Assembly: GCA_934320655.1 (NCBI GenBank) | Contig: CAKRFN010000010.1 | Coordinates: 1-64,000 of the forward strand | DNA length: 64,000 nucleotides | Direction: 5' to 3' | DNA from: an uncultured Eubacterium sp. | GTDB taxonomy: Bacteria; Bacillota; Clostridia; Lachnospirales; Lachnospiraceae | Shown here: positions 25,736 through 34,339 of the stretch, piece after piece | Layout: the number at the start of each line of letters is the position of its first letter | How positions within the stretch are numbered: the stretch's first letter is position 1 | Made by a program: the position numbers and the translations under genes | The notes under the pieces: generated by a model | What the model was told of the DNA's origin: nothing | Database searches by the model: none | Seen by the model: the letters and a program-made list of their open reading frames with translations, nothing else

Positions 25736-27602
25736 TTTTGCAGAGGAATTAGCGAAGCTTCCGAACAAACCCGGAGTCTATATTATGCACGATAAAAAGG
25801 ATGCGATTATTTACGTCGGAAAAGCAATCTCGCTGCGCCACCGCGTGCGGCAGTATTTTCAGGCGAGCCACCATGAGGGGATCAAAAAAGACCGTATGGT
25901 GCAGCAGATCGACCGATTTGAGTATATCGTGACGGATTCCGAGCTGGAAGCACTGGTGCTCGAGTGTAATCTGATCAAAGAGCACCGACCAAAATATAAT
26001 ACGATGCTTACGGACGACAAGACGTATCCATATATAAAAGTGACGCTGGGGGAAATGTTCCCCAGGGTCCTTTTTTCGCGTCAGCTAAAAAAAGATAAAT
26101 CGGCTTATTTCGGGCCGTATACGAGCGCGGGCGCGGTCAAGGATACGATCGGGCTGATCCACAAGCTCTATCAGATCCGGACATGTAACCGGTGTCTGCC
26201 GCGCGATATCGGGGCGGAGCGGGCTTGCCTGAACTACCATATCCACCAGTGTCAGGCGCCGTGTCAGGGCTATGTGTCACAGGAGGAATACCGCAAACAG
26301 ATTGACGGTGTACTGGATTTTCTGAATGGACGTTATCAGCCGGTGCTGCGTATGCTGCAGGAAAAAATGGAGGCGGCTGCGGAGGCTCTGGATTTTGAGA
26401 AAGCCGCAGAATATCGGGATCTGCTCGGCAGCGTGAAGCAGATCGCGCAGAAACAGAAGATCACGCATGCGGATGGAGAGGATCGCGATATTCTGGCGCT
26501 CGCATGTGATGACAGGGATGCGGTCGTACAGATCTTTTTTGTGCGCGACGGACGGATGATCGGCAGGGATCATTTTTATCTGAGGATCGTGAACGAGGAC
26601 ACTCCGGCGCAGATATTGACTTCTTTTATCAAACAGTTCTATGCCGGAACGCCGTATATTCCGCGTGAGCTGATGCTGCAGACCGATATTGATGATCGGG
26701 AGGTCATCGAGGAATGGCTCAGTAAGCGTAAGGGACAGCGTGTCTATCTGCGTGTGCCCAAGCGTGGCTCCAAGGAAAAACTGGTCGAGCTGGCAGAGAA
26801 AAACGCGATGATTGTATTGACACAGGATCGGGAGAAGATCAAGCGCGAGGAGGGTCGGACGATCGGCGCGGTCAAGGAACTGGCAGATCTGCTGTCGCTG
26901 CCCCGCGAACAGCTCCACCGGCTGGAGGCATATGATATATCCAATACGAATGGCTTTGAATCTGTCGGGTCGATGGTCGTATATGAAAAGGGCAGGCCAA
27001 ACCGCAGCGATTACCGTAAGTTTAAGCTGCGGACAGTTGCCGGACCGGATGATTATGCATCGATGCATGAGGTGCTTACGAGGCGTTTTGCACATGGTTT
27101 GAAGGAGCGCGAGGAACGACGGGAACGTGAACTGGAGGATGAATACGGCAGCTTTACAAAGTTTCCGGATCTGATATTGATGGATGGCGGACGCGGGCAG
27201 GTCAATATTGCATTGCAGGTGCTTGACGAGCTGCACCTGAATATTCCGGTCTGCGGCATGGTAAAGGATGATAATCACCGCACACGCGGGTTATACTATA
27301 ATAATGTGGAAGTGCCGATCGACCGGCACAGCGAGGCATTTCGGCTGATCACGCGCATTCAGGATGAAGCGCACCGTTTTGCGATTGAGTATCACCGCTC
27401 GCTGCGCAGCAAGGAGCAGGTGCATTCCGTGCTGGATGACATACCGGGCATCGGACCCGCGCGCAGAAAAGCACTGATGCGCACATTCCAGTCGCTCGAT
27501 GCGATACGCGCCGCTTCGGTGGAAGAACTGGCGGCTGCAGACAGCATGAATGAGCGGTCGGCGCAGGCAGTCTATGATTTTTTCCGGGCACAGGAGCAGT
27601 AA
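25725..27602 (+). CDS. uvrC: Excinuclease ABC subunit C
   Basis: UvrC makes both cuts in nucleotide excision repair. The 625-residue protein has the GIY-YIG endonuclease at the N-terminus (PGVYIMHDK and IIYVGKAISLRHRV, residues 12-50) and four Cys around 145-170 (RTCNRCLP, ERACLNYHIHQCQAPC) that may bind an iron-sulfur cluster or zinc. A UVR domain with coiled coil (EAAAEALDFEKAAEYRDLL) follows at about 205-240, then an RNase H-like nuclease (LEAYDISNTNG, DLILMDGGRGQ) and two helix-hairpin-helix motifs (IPGIGPARRKALM). All expected parts are present. It overlaps ftsH by 11 bases and is probably transcribed with it. Confidence 0.96.
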   Translation: MAFDFAEELAKLPNKPGVYIMHDKKDAIIYVGKAISLRHRVRQYFQASHHEGIKKDRMVQQIDRFEYIVTDSELEALVLECNLIKEHRPKYNTMLTDDKTYPYIKVTLGEMFPRVLFSRQLKKDKSAYFGPYTSAGAVKDTIGLIHKLYQIRTCNRCLPRDIGAERACLNYHIHQCQAPCQGYVSQEEYRKQIDGVLDFLNGRYQPVLRMLQEKMEAAAEALDFEKAAEYRDLLGSVKQIAQKQKITHADGEDRDILALACDDRDAVVQIFFVRDGRMIGRDHFYLRIVNEDTPAQILTSFIKQFYAGTPYIPRELMLQTDIDDREVIEEWLSKRKGQRVYLRVPKRGSKEKLVELAEKNAMIVLTQDREKIKREEGRTIGAVKELADLLSLPREQLHRLEAYDISNTNGFESVGSMVVYEKGRPNRSDYRKFKLRTVAGPDDYASMHEVLTRRFAHGLKEREERRERELEDEYGSFTKFPDLILMDGGRGQVNIALQVLDELHLNIPVCGMVKDDNHRTRGLYYNNVEVPIDRHSEAFRLITRIQDEAHRFAIEYHRSLRSKEQVHSVLDDIPGIGPARRKALMRTFQSLDAIRAASVEELAAADSMNERSAQAVYDFFRAQEQ

Positions 27603-27712
27603 CGTAAAATCAGCTTGCAGATTTTGATATGGTAACTTATTATAATGTTAGGTATAGTTACGAATCACGAAGTGATTGAGTGATGACATTATGTTATAGG
27701 GGGGAACACACA

Positions 27713-28663
27713 ATGACAAAAAAAGAGGTATCAGTCGCAAAATTGGCGCGATTATTAGATCTGAATAACTTTACGGAGCAGGTAAACCTCAAGCAGAAAA
27801 AGGTATGTATTACCGAGATCAACCGTCCTGCATTGCAGTTGCACGGCTATTTTGAGCATTTTGCAGAGGGGCGCGTACAGATTATCGGAATGGTAGAGTT
27901 TGCATATTTGCAGCAGGTGGCAAAGGAGCGCAAGCGGGAGGCATATGACAAGTTCATGAGCTTTGATATTCCGTGTGTTGTCTTTTGCAGGGGCTTCCAG
28001 CCGGATGAGGATTTTCTGGATGCGGCGACAAGACACAATGTGGCAGTTCTCGGAACGGAACGCGCGACTTCTGCACTCACGGCAGAGCTGATCCGGACGT
28101 TGAATGAGGAGCTGGCACCGTGCATCACGATTCACGGCGTGCTGGTAGATGTATACGGCGAGGGACTGCTGATTATGGGTGAGAGCGGTATCGGAAAAAG
28201 TGAGGCGGCGCTGGAGCTGATCCGACGCGGACACCGCCTTGTGACCGATGACGCGGTAGAGATCAAGCGGATCGATGACCGGACGCTGATCGGTACGTCT
28301 CCGGCGATCACCAGACACTTTATTGAGCTGCGAGGCATCGGTATCATTGATGTAAAGTCCCTATACGGTGTCGAGTGTGTCAAGGATAAGCAGCAGATCG
28401 ATCTTGTCATCAAGCTCGAGGACTGGCATAAGGATAAAGAGTATGACCGTCTTGGCATGGAGCAGGAATACACCGAGTTTTTAGGCAACAAAGTGGTCTG
28501 TCATTCCCTGCCGATCCGTCCCGGACGAAATCTGGCAGTGATCTGTGAGACCGCAGCGGTCAACCACAGACAGAAGAAGATGGGCTACAATGCCGCACAG
28601 GAGCTGTATCGCCGTGTGCAGGCGAATATCGCGAAGGGATCCAGCTCGGACGACGACGAGTAA
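27713..28663 (+). CDS. hprK: HPr kinase/phosphorylase
   Basis: HprK phosphorylates and dephosphorylates Ser46 of HPr and so sets carbon catabolite repression in low-GC Gram-positives. The start at 27713 follows AGGGGGGAA; the in-frame ATG at 27680 lacks a site. The 316-residue product has an N-terminal MurF-like domain and a kinase domain with Walker A GESGIGKS at residues 156-163, the DDAVEI strand, and the signature RGIGIIDVKSLYG. The upstream 110 bases hold a small palindrome (AATCAC-GAA-GTGATT, 27665-27679) of unknown meaning. Downstream lies the second copy of the non-coding repeat rather than the usual direct link to murB. Confidence 0.96.
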   Translation: MTKKEVSVAKLARLLDLNNFTEQVNLKQKKVCITEINRPALQLHGYFEHFAEGRVQIIGMVEFAYLQQVAKERKREAYDKFMSFDIPCVVFCRGFQPDEDFLDAATRHNVAVLGTERATSALTAELIRTLNEELAPCITIHGVLVDVYGEGLLIMGESGIGKSEAALELIRRGHRLVTDDAVEIKRIDDRTLIGTSPAITRHFIELRGIGIIDVKSLYGVECVKDKQQIDLVIKLEDWHKDKEYDRLGMEQEYTEFLGNKVVCHSLPIRPGRNLAVICETAAVNHRQKKMGYNAAQELYRRVQANIAKGSSSDDDE

Positions 28664-28679
28664 CCTTCGTATCGGTACG

Positions 28680-29175
28680 CTATTTCAAGAGCCGCGGCTC
28701 CCACAAGCAGGTCTGTGGGTTCATGTTATCCGGCTGCGGTCACAGCAGTATCCCGATCAGGCTGCTCCGATTGCCCCGCGGTGTCTCGCTGTCTCTTCAG
28801 CCTTGGCTCGATGTTGCCATGCATCCGTGGCGAACTGCCAGTGGCAGTTCGGTAGGTGTCCTTCGCACACATAGCCTGCGGCTTCCAGCTATGACATGAG
28901 AACCGTTATTAAATCGCTCGCACTTCGCTGGGCAAACGTCGCATCTGACGGGAACTGCTGCACCCGCAGCTATTCACGTTACAGGCATTTCGTAAACGTA
29001 GCGGCGCGAGCAAGCGATGTCTGATTTTGCTGCCTTTGCGCGATGGAGATGAGACTCCAAATTGTGGAAGCCATTGCTGACACAATTTTGTTCTGCGGAG
29101 GCTCATCGGAATGGGTCGTGCAATGAAAGCAAAACAGACATGCTTGTGGGAGCCGCGAACTGGATTTTGAAATAG
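28680..29175 (+). repeat. Non-coding interspersed repeat, copy 2, with terminal inverted repeats
   Basis: This element of about 496 bases fills the 556-base gap between hprK and the M18 aminopeptidase gene. The blocks at 28746-28790 and 28916-28961 are near-identical to copy 1 at 8326-8370 and 8405-8450. Its ends are inverted repeats: 28693-28716 matches the complement of 29134-29157 at 23 of 24 bases, and outer CTATTTCAA (28680-28688) matches TTGAAATAG (29167-29175). Between the shared blocks lies an extra segment with a perfect 9-bp hairpin (CGAACTGCC-AGT-GGCAGTTCG, 28831-28851). No plausible ORF was found. This is a non-autonomous mobile element or a large structured RNA. Confidence 0.82.
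29010..29147 (+). other. Long imperfect hairpin inside repeat copy 2
   Basis: Arms of about 60 bases pair nearly continuously. The helices are GCAAGCGATGTCTG...TTTTGCT with AGCAAAACAGACATGCTTG, then GATGAGACTCC (29048-29058) with GGAGGCTCATC (29097-29107), then AAATTGTG (29059-29066) with CACAATTT (29081-29088) around a 14-base loop. The right arm includes part of the outer terminal inverted repeat, so two alternative foldings compete. Confidence 0.65.
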
Positions 29176-29219
29176 TTTTGATATGAATAAATATGTAATA
29201 GTTAAGGAGAATGACAGAA

Positions 29220-30617
29220 ATGGAACGAAATAACGCATGGGATGCCTATCCCGGAGACAAAAAGCAGGAAGTCTACGATTTTGCGGAGAACTACCGCGTA
29301 TTTTTGTCAGAGAATAAAACCGAACGCGAATGCGTCAAGACATTCGTAGAACAGGCGAAAAAAGCCGGCTTCATCAGCTTAGAGGAGGCAGTCGCAAATG
29401 GAACCACCTTAAAGGCGGGCGACAAAGTCTATGCAGATCACATGGGCAAATCACTCGCCCTGTTTGTGATCGGAAGCGCCCCGATCAGCGAGGGCATGAA
29501 CATTTTAGGTGCACATATCGATTCGCCGCGACTCGACCTCAAGCAGAACCCGATGTATGAGGACAACGATATGGTGCTGCTCGACACCCACTACTACGGC
29601 GGTGTCAAGAAATACCAGTGGGTCACACTGCCGTTGGCGCTGCATGGAGTAGTCGCTAAAAAGGACGGCACAGTCGTAGAGATCAATATCGGTGAGCAGG
29701 CATCCGATCCCGTTGTGGGTGTGAGCGATCTGCTCATCCATCTGGCAGGCGATCAGCTCGAAAAGAAGGGCAATAAGGTCGTAGAGGGCGAGAATCTCGA
29801 TGTGCTCATCGGCAATCTGCCCGCAGATAAAGCGGCAGACGAAGAAAAGACCGCAAAGGAGCGCGTAAAAGCGCAGATTTTAGAGCTTTTGAAGCAGCAG
29901 TACGGGATCGAGGAGGAGGACTTCTTATCCGCAGAGATCGAGGTCGTACCCGCGGGAGCCGCCAGAGATTACGGACTCGACCGCAGCATGATCATGGGAT
30001 ACGGACACGATGACCGCGTCTGTGCATATCCTTCCTTTGAGGCGATTTTACAGATGGAGACACCGGAGCGCACGAGTGTCTGCCTGCTCGTGGACAAAGA
30101 GGAGATCGGCAGCGTCGGCGCGACCGGTATGCATTCGCGATTTTTTGAAAATATGGTTGCAGAAGTGCTCGACCGCTGTGGCGCTTATACAGATCTTGCG
30201 CTGCGCCGCGCCTTACAGCATTCGAGAATGCTGTCATCTGATGTCAGTGCTGCGTATGACCCGAACTATCCGTCTGTGTCAGAAAAGAAAAATGCGGCAT
30301 ATTTTGGCAGAGGTATCGTATTTAATAAATATACCGGATCACGCGGAAAATCAGGATCAAACGACGCAAATGCGGAATATATCGCCAGACTGCGCCGCAT
30401 CTTTGATGAAAACGGCGTGGCATTCCAGACATCGGAACTGGGAAAGGTAGATCAGGGCGGCGGCGGAACGATCGCTTATATTCTGGCAAATTACGGCATG
30501 GAAGTCATCGACAGCGGTGTTGCAGTGCTGAGTATGCATGCGCCGTGGGAGATCATCAGCAAAGTAGATCTGTATGAGGCTTATAAAGGCTATATGGCAT
30601 TTTTGAGGGAAGCATAA
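29220..30617 (+). CDS. M18 family aminopeptidase
   Basis: This dinuclear-metal aminopeptidase removes N-terminal, often acidic or neutral, residues from peptides in the cytoplasm. The start at 29220 is chosen since AAGGAG (29204-29209) is 10 bases away; the ATG at 29211 is only one base from it. The 465-residue product shows the metal-binding pattern of the family: NILGAHIDSPRLDLK with the first His/Asp, DKEEIGSVGATGMHS with the catalytic Glu pair, the conserved DVSAAYDPNYP, and the C-terminal LSMHAPWEIISK with the last His. The length is normal for the bacterial M18 form. It starts right after the non-coding repeat and its stop overlaps the murB start by one base. Confidence 0.93.
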   Translation: MERNNAWDAYPGDKKQEVYDFAENYRVFLSENKTERECVKTFVEQAKKAGFISLEEAVANGTTLKAGDKVYADHMGKSLALFVIGSAPISEGMNILGAHIDSPRLDLKQNPMYEDNDMVLLDTHYYGGVKKYQWVTLPLALHGVVAKKDGTVVEINIGEQASDPVVGVSDLLIHLAGDQLEKKGNKVVEGENLDVLIGNLPADKAADEEKTAKERVKAQILELLKQQYGIEEEDFLSAEIEVVPAGAARDYGLDRSMIMGYGHDDRVCAYPSFEAILQMETPERTSVCLLVDKEEIGSVGATGMHSRFFENMVAEVLDRCGAYTDLALRRALQHSRMLSSDVSAAYDPNYPSVSEKKNAAYFGRGIVFNKYTGSRGKSGSNDANAEYIARLRRIFDENGVAFQTSELGKVDQGGGGTIAYILANYGMEVIDSGVAVLSMHAPWEIISKVDLYEAYKGYMAFLREA

Positions 30618-31531
30618 TGCGGGAAAAACAACAATTTGAGCAGGAATTGGAAAAGTTACTGCGTCCGGAGCAGCTCCGCAGGGAAGAACCGCTCAGCCGC
30701 CATACGACATTTCGCGTCGGCGGTGCGGCGGAGTATTTCGTCACACCCGAACTCGGACAGATTCCGCAGGTCGTAGCACTGTGTAAACGATACGATCTGC
30801 CGCTTACCGTGATCGGAAACGGCAGCAATCTGCTGATTGCTGACGCCGGGCTGCGCGGAGTCGTGATGGAGATCGGCAGAGCAGCCGCAGGCATTACGGT
30901 CACAGACGGGACTGACCTGCTCGTACAGGCGGGCACACTGCTCTCGGAGGCTGCCAATACAGCGGCAAAGCACGGGCTCGCCGGTATGGAATTTGCGGCA
31001 GGGATACCCGGATCGATGGGTGGAGCGGTCGTGATGAATGCGGGAGCCTACGGCGGCGAAATGAAGGATATTTTAACGGAAGTGCGCGTGCTCACGCTGG
31101 ATGGGGAGATACTCGTGCGTCCGGCGCAGAAGCTGGATTTGTCCTACCGGCACAGCCGGATGATGGACGAGGGAGAACTCGTACTGGAAGCGCGTGTGCA
31201 TCTGGAAAAGGATGATGAGGCAGCGATCCGTGCGCGCATGGAAGAATTGAAGAAAAAGCGTGTCGAAAAACAGCCGCTCGAATATCCGAGTGCGGGCAGC
31301 ACGTTCAAGCGTCCGGAGGGCTATTTTGCGGGAAAACTCATTGAGGATGCAGGATTGCGTGGTTTTCGCGTAGGAGATGCGCAGGTGTCCGAGAAACACT
31401 GCGGCTTTGTCATCAACCGTGGAAGTGCAACGGCAGCAGACATTATCGAGCTGATGCATCAGGTACAACTGCGGGTTCGGGAACAAAGTGGTGTGGATCT
31501 GGAGCCGGAGGTGCGGCTGTTAGGCTTCTGA
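30617..31531 (+). CDS. murB: UDP-N-acetylenolpyruvoylglucosamine reductase
   Basis: MurB reduces enolpyruvyl-UDP-GlcNAc to UDP-MurNAc with NADPH and FAD. The 304-residue protein is the type IIa form common in Firmicutes: RHTTFRVGGAAEYFV, the FAD loop VIGNGSNLLI, GMEFAAGIPGSMGGAVVMNAG, SYRHSRM, the catalytic Ser in YPSAGSTFKRP, and a C-terminal Glu in LEPEVRLLG. The start overlaps the aminopeptidase stop (TAATG) and is preceded by GAGGGAAG. It begins the murB-rapZ-whiA block. Confidence 0.97.
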   Translation: MREKQQFEQELEKLLRPEQLRREEPLSRHTTFRVGGAAEYFVTPELGQIPQVVALCKRYDLPLTVIGNGSNLLIADAGLRGVVMEIGRAAAGITVTDGTDLLVQAGTLLSEAANTAAKHGLAGMEFAAGIPGSMGGAVVMNAGAYGGEMKDILTEVRVLTLDGEILVRPAQKLDLSYRHSRMMDEGELVLEARVHLEKDDEAAIRARMEELKKKRVEKQPLEYPSAGSTFKRPEGYFAGKLIEDAGLRGFRVGDAQVSEKHCGFVINRGSATAADIIELMHQVQLRVREQSGVDLEPEVRLLGF

Positions 31532-31616
31532 CCGGGGGCGCAGCCCGCATGGACAACAGATAAAAACACAAAAGATAAGACTTAGAAAGAGATAAAAAAG
31601 CAGGGAGGGGTATCGT

Positions 31617-32489
31617 ATGCGTTGTGTGATTTTGACCGGAATGTCGGGTTCGGGAAAGAGTACCGCACTCAAAATGATAGAGGACATGGGATATTATTGC
31701 GTCGGCAATCTGCCGATTTCGCTCGTAGAGAGCTTTGTCGATCTGTCAGAGAACGACCCCGAGCTGGACAAGGTAGCGATCAATGTCGATATTCGCAGCG
31801 GACAGAATATCGGGGATCTGACCGCCGTATTAGACCGTTTGCAGGAGCGTGGAAAGAGCTTCGAGATGCTGTTTCTGGAGAGTGAGGATTCGGTCATCAT
31901 CAAGCGGTACAAGGAGACCCGACGCACGCATCCGCTCGCCGAGGGCGGCAGAGTCGAGCAGGCGATCAGCAGGGAGCGGGAGCGTTTGCAGCCGATCAAA
32001 CGGCGTGCAGACTATATTCTGGATACGAGCCAGCTGCTCACGCGGGAGTTGCAGGCAGAGCTAAAGAAAATGTTTGTGGAGAACCAGACGTATAAAAATC
32101 TGTATATCACGGTTCTCTCGTTCGGATTCAAGTACGGCATACCGACCGATGCGGATCTCGTTTTTGATGTGCGTTTTCTGCCCAATCCGTATTATGTCGA
32201 GGGGCTGCGCCCGTTGACCGGATTGGACGAGCGGATACAAAACTATGTCATGGAGGGCGACCAGTACGCGGTATTTATGGAAAAGCTGGAGGATATGATC
32301 GGTTTTCTCGTGCCGAACTATGTTGCCGAGGGCAAAAACCAGCTTGTCATCGCGATCGGCTGTACCGGCGGCAAGCATCGCTCGGTAACGGTCGCACAAG
32401 GCTTGTATGAACGGCTGGGCAAGCAGGAAGACTACGGTCTGCGCGTGGAACACAGAGACATAGAAAAGGATGCCCATCGTGGCAAATAA
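31617..32489 (+). CDS. rapZ: RNase adapter protein RapZ
   Basis: RapZ (YvcJ in Bacillus) is a nucleotide-binding adapter linked to amino-sugar synthesis and cell-wall control. The 290-residue protein has Walker A GMSGSGKST at residues 8-16, the conserved DMGYYCVGNLP, RRTHPLAEGG, and the C-terminal domain with FGFKYGIP, DVRFLPNPYY, and IGCTGGKHRSV, the metabolite-binding motif. It starts after GGGAGGGG and lies 12 bases before whiA. The gene usually found between rapZ and whiA, yvcK, is missing here. Confidence 0.96.
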   Translation: MRCVILTGMSGSGKSTALKMIEDMGYYCVGNLPISLVESFVDLSENDPELDKVAINVDIRSGQNIGDLTAVLDRLQERGKSFEMLFLESEDSVIIKRYKETRRTHPLAEGGRVEQAISRERERLQPIKRRADYILDTSQLLTRELQAELKKMFVENQTYKNLYITVLSFGFKYGIPTDADLVFDVRFLPNPYYVEGLRPLTGLDERIQNYVMEGDQYAVFMEKLEDMIGFLVPNYVAEGKNQLVIAIGCTGGKHRSVTVAQGLYERLGKQEDYGLRVEHRDIEKDAHRGK

Positions 32490-32501
32490 CAGGAGAACGC
32501 G

Positions 32502-33296
32502 ATGTCATTTTCAAGTGAGGTAAAGGCGGAGCTGGCAAGGCAGAACGACAGCAAGCGGCATTGCCAGCTGGCAGAGCTGGCGGCGCTCGAGACACTGGCA
32601 CCGGATCATGCGCATCTGGCAGAAAAACGAATGACACTGGCAAAAAGGCTGTTCGGGGAAGTAACGCAGGAGGAGCTGCGCGCGCGGATCAGCGAGCAGA
32701 TGACACAGCACCGCGAACAACTGCTGAAACGAAACTGCTGTAAACGTGCATTTCTGCGCGGTGCATTTTTAGCCTCCGGCTCGATCAGCGATCCACAGAA
32801 GTCCTATCACTTCGAGATCGTCTGTCAGCAGCCGCAGCAGGCGCAGCTGCTACAGGAGCTGCTTGCGTCGTTTGAACTGGATGCCAAGATCGTACAGCGC
32901 AAAAAATATCATATTGTCTATTTAAAAGAGGGCGCACAGATCGTGGATGCGCTGAATGTCATGGGTGCTTATGTTGCGCTCATGAATCTCGAAAATGTGC
33001 GCATATTAAAAGAAATGCGTGGATCTGTCAACCGCATTGTCAACTGCGAGACAGCGAATATCAATAAAGTTGTCGGTGCCGCATACAGACAGGTGGAGGA
33101 TATCCGCTACATACAGAGCAGAATCGGGCTGGATGAGCTGCCGCCGTCGCTGCGTGAGATGGCGTTGCTGCGGCTGGAATATCCGGATACATCACTCAAG
33201 GATCTCGGAGAACTCTGTGATCCGCCCGTGGGGAAATCCGGTGTCAATCACCGGCTGCGCAAGCTCTCGGAACTGGCAAAAAAATTAGGAAGGTGA
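32502..33296 (+). CDS. whiA: Sporulation/cell division regulator WhiA, short form
   Basis: WhiA proteins combine a LAGLIDADG homing-endonuclease-like domain without nuclease activity with a C-terminal helix-turn-helix, and act in division and chromosome segregation. The N-terminal SFSSEVKAELAR and the LAGLIDADG-like block CKRAFLRGAFLASGSISDP are clear. So is the C-terminal part with ANINKVVGAAYRQVEDIRY and the signature SLKDLGELCDPPVGKSGVNH. At 264 residues it is about 50 shorter than most homologues. The missing part lies between ELAAL (residue 30) and RLFGEV (residue 50), where the first half of the LAGLIDADG domain should be. It is presumably still functional since its C-terminus is intact. 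Confidence 0.94.
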   Translation: MSFSSEVKAELARQNDSKRHCQLAELAALETLAPDHAHLAEKRMTLAKRLFGEVTQEELRARISEQMTQHREQLLKRNCCKRAFLRGAFLASGSISDPQKSYHFEIVCQQPQQAQLLQELLASFELDAKIVQRKKYHIVYLKEGAQIVDALNVMGAYVALMNLENVRILKEMRGSVNRIVNCETANINKVVGAAYRQVEDIRYIQSRIGLDELPPSLREMALLRLEYPDTSLKDLGELCDPPVGKSGVNHRLRKLSELAKKLGR

Positions 33297-33303
33297 TCGG
33301 ATC

Positions 33304-34221
33304 ATGAGCAATATGAGCAATCAGAGATTATTATTTATCTATAATCCCCATTCGGGAGTCGGCAAGGTCAAATCACAGTTGTCGGATATTTTAGAGGTGA
33401 TGGTGCAGGCTGGCTACAGCGTGACCGTGCATCCGACACAGGCAGCAGGCGATGCGGTAAATGTCGCTGCGGAGCGGGCAGGTGATTATGATCTCGTGGT
33501 CTGCTGCGGCGGGGACGGAACACTCGATGAGACCGTGTCAGGACTGATGCGGAGCGGCAAAAATGTGGCGCTTGGCTATATTCCCGCAGGCAGTACGAAT
33601 GATTTTGCGGCATCACTGGATCTGCCGAAAAACATGAAAAAGGCAGCAGAAGTCGCTGTCAGCGGAAAAGATTTTCCGTGTGATGTCGGCTTGTTCGGGG
33701 ATAAGCATTTTATCTATGTGGCGGCGTTCGGGCTGTTTACCGACGTGTCTTACCAGACGAGCCAGGAGCTGAAAAACGTGCTTGGACACGCTGCCTATAT
33801 TTTGGAGGGCGTGAAACGCATCGGAAACCATCCGAGTTACCGCATGCGTGTCGAATACGAGGGAGGCTGCATCGAAGATGAATTTATTTACGGCATGATC
33901 ACCAATTCCCTGTCTGTCGGCGGCATCAAGGGCATGACAGGCGAGAATGTGGCGCTCAATGACGGTTTGTTCGAGGTGATGCTCGTCCGGAAACCCAAAA
34001 ATATCGTCGAGCGGAACGAGATCGTTGCGGCACTCACGAAGCTGCGCCCCGAATCGGATATGATTTATATGTTTAAGACAAAGGAATTGCAGATTTCACC
34101 GTATCAGGCGATCCCGTGGACGCTGGACGGCGAGTTTGGCGGCGATCAGACGCAGATCCATCTGAAAAATCTGCACCGCGCGCTGACGATCCGTGTGCCT
34201 TTGGAGCCGGAGCAGGCATAG
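33304..34221 (+). CDS. Diacylglycerol/lipid kinase family protein (YegS-like)
   Basis: The 305-residue protein has the diacylglycerol kinase catalytic core: LLFIYNPHSG at the N-terminus, the glycine-rich GGDGT at residues 69-73, and IPAGSTNDFAASL with the conserved substrate/ATP loop. The beta-sandwich C-terminal half with WTLDGEFGG completes the fold. Such proteins phosphorylate diacylglycerol, feeding it back to phosphatidate after lipoteichoic acid synthesis, or act on related lipids; the exact lipid is not told by sequence. The start follows GGAAGGTGA, 8 bases after whiA, so it is likely in the same operon. Cytoplasmic, membrane-associated. Confidence 0.92.
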   Translation: MSNMSNQRLLFIYNPHSGVGKVKSQLSDILEVMVQAGYSVTVHPTQAAGDAVNVAAERAGDYDLVVCCGGDGTLDETVSGLMRSGKNVALGYIPAGSTNDFAASLDLPKNMKKAAEVAVSGKDFPCDVGLFGDKHFIYVAAFGLFTDVSYQTSQELKNVLGHAAYILEGVKRIGNHPSYRMRVEYEGGCIEDEFIYGMITNSLSVGGIKGMTGENVALNDGLFEVMLVRKPKNIVERNEIVAALTKLRPESDMIYMFKTKELQISPYQAIPWTLDGEFGGDQTQIHLKNLHRALTIRVPLEPEQA

Positions 34222-34339
34222 AAAAGGCGGATTCGGACGCTTGCACTTTACATTTACAGGCGTTCATGTTATATTTAACAAAGATATGGGGCGAGATCCC
34301 CACACACTCACAATCTATACAGAAAATGGAGGAATTCAC

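Noticed and set aside
26277..27278. 333-codon ORF on the minus strand
   Set aside because: Antisense to uvrC, whose domains are unmistakable.
27665..27679. Palindrome AATCAC-GAA-GTGATT before hprK
   Set aside because: Short and common in AT-rich leaders; no second copy or promoter relation was seen.
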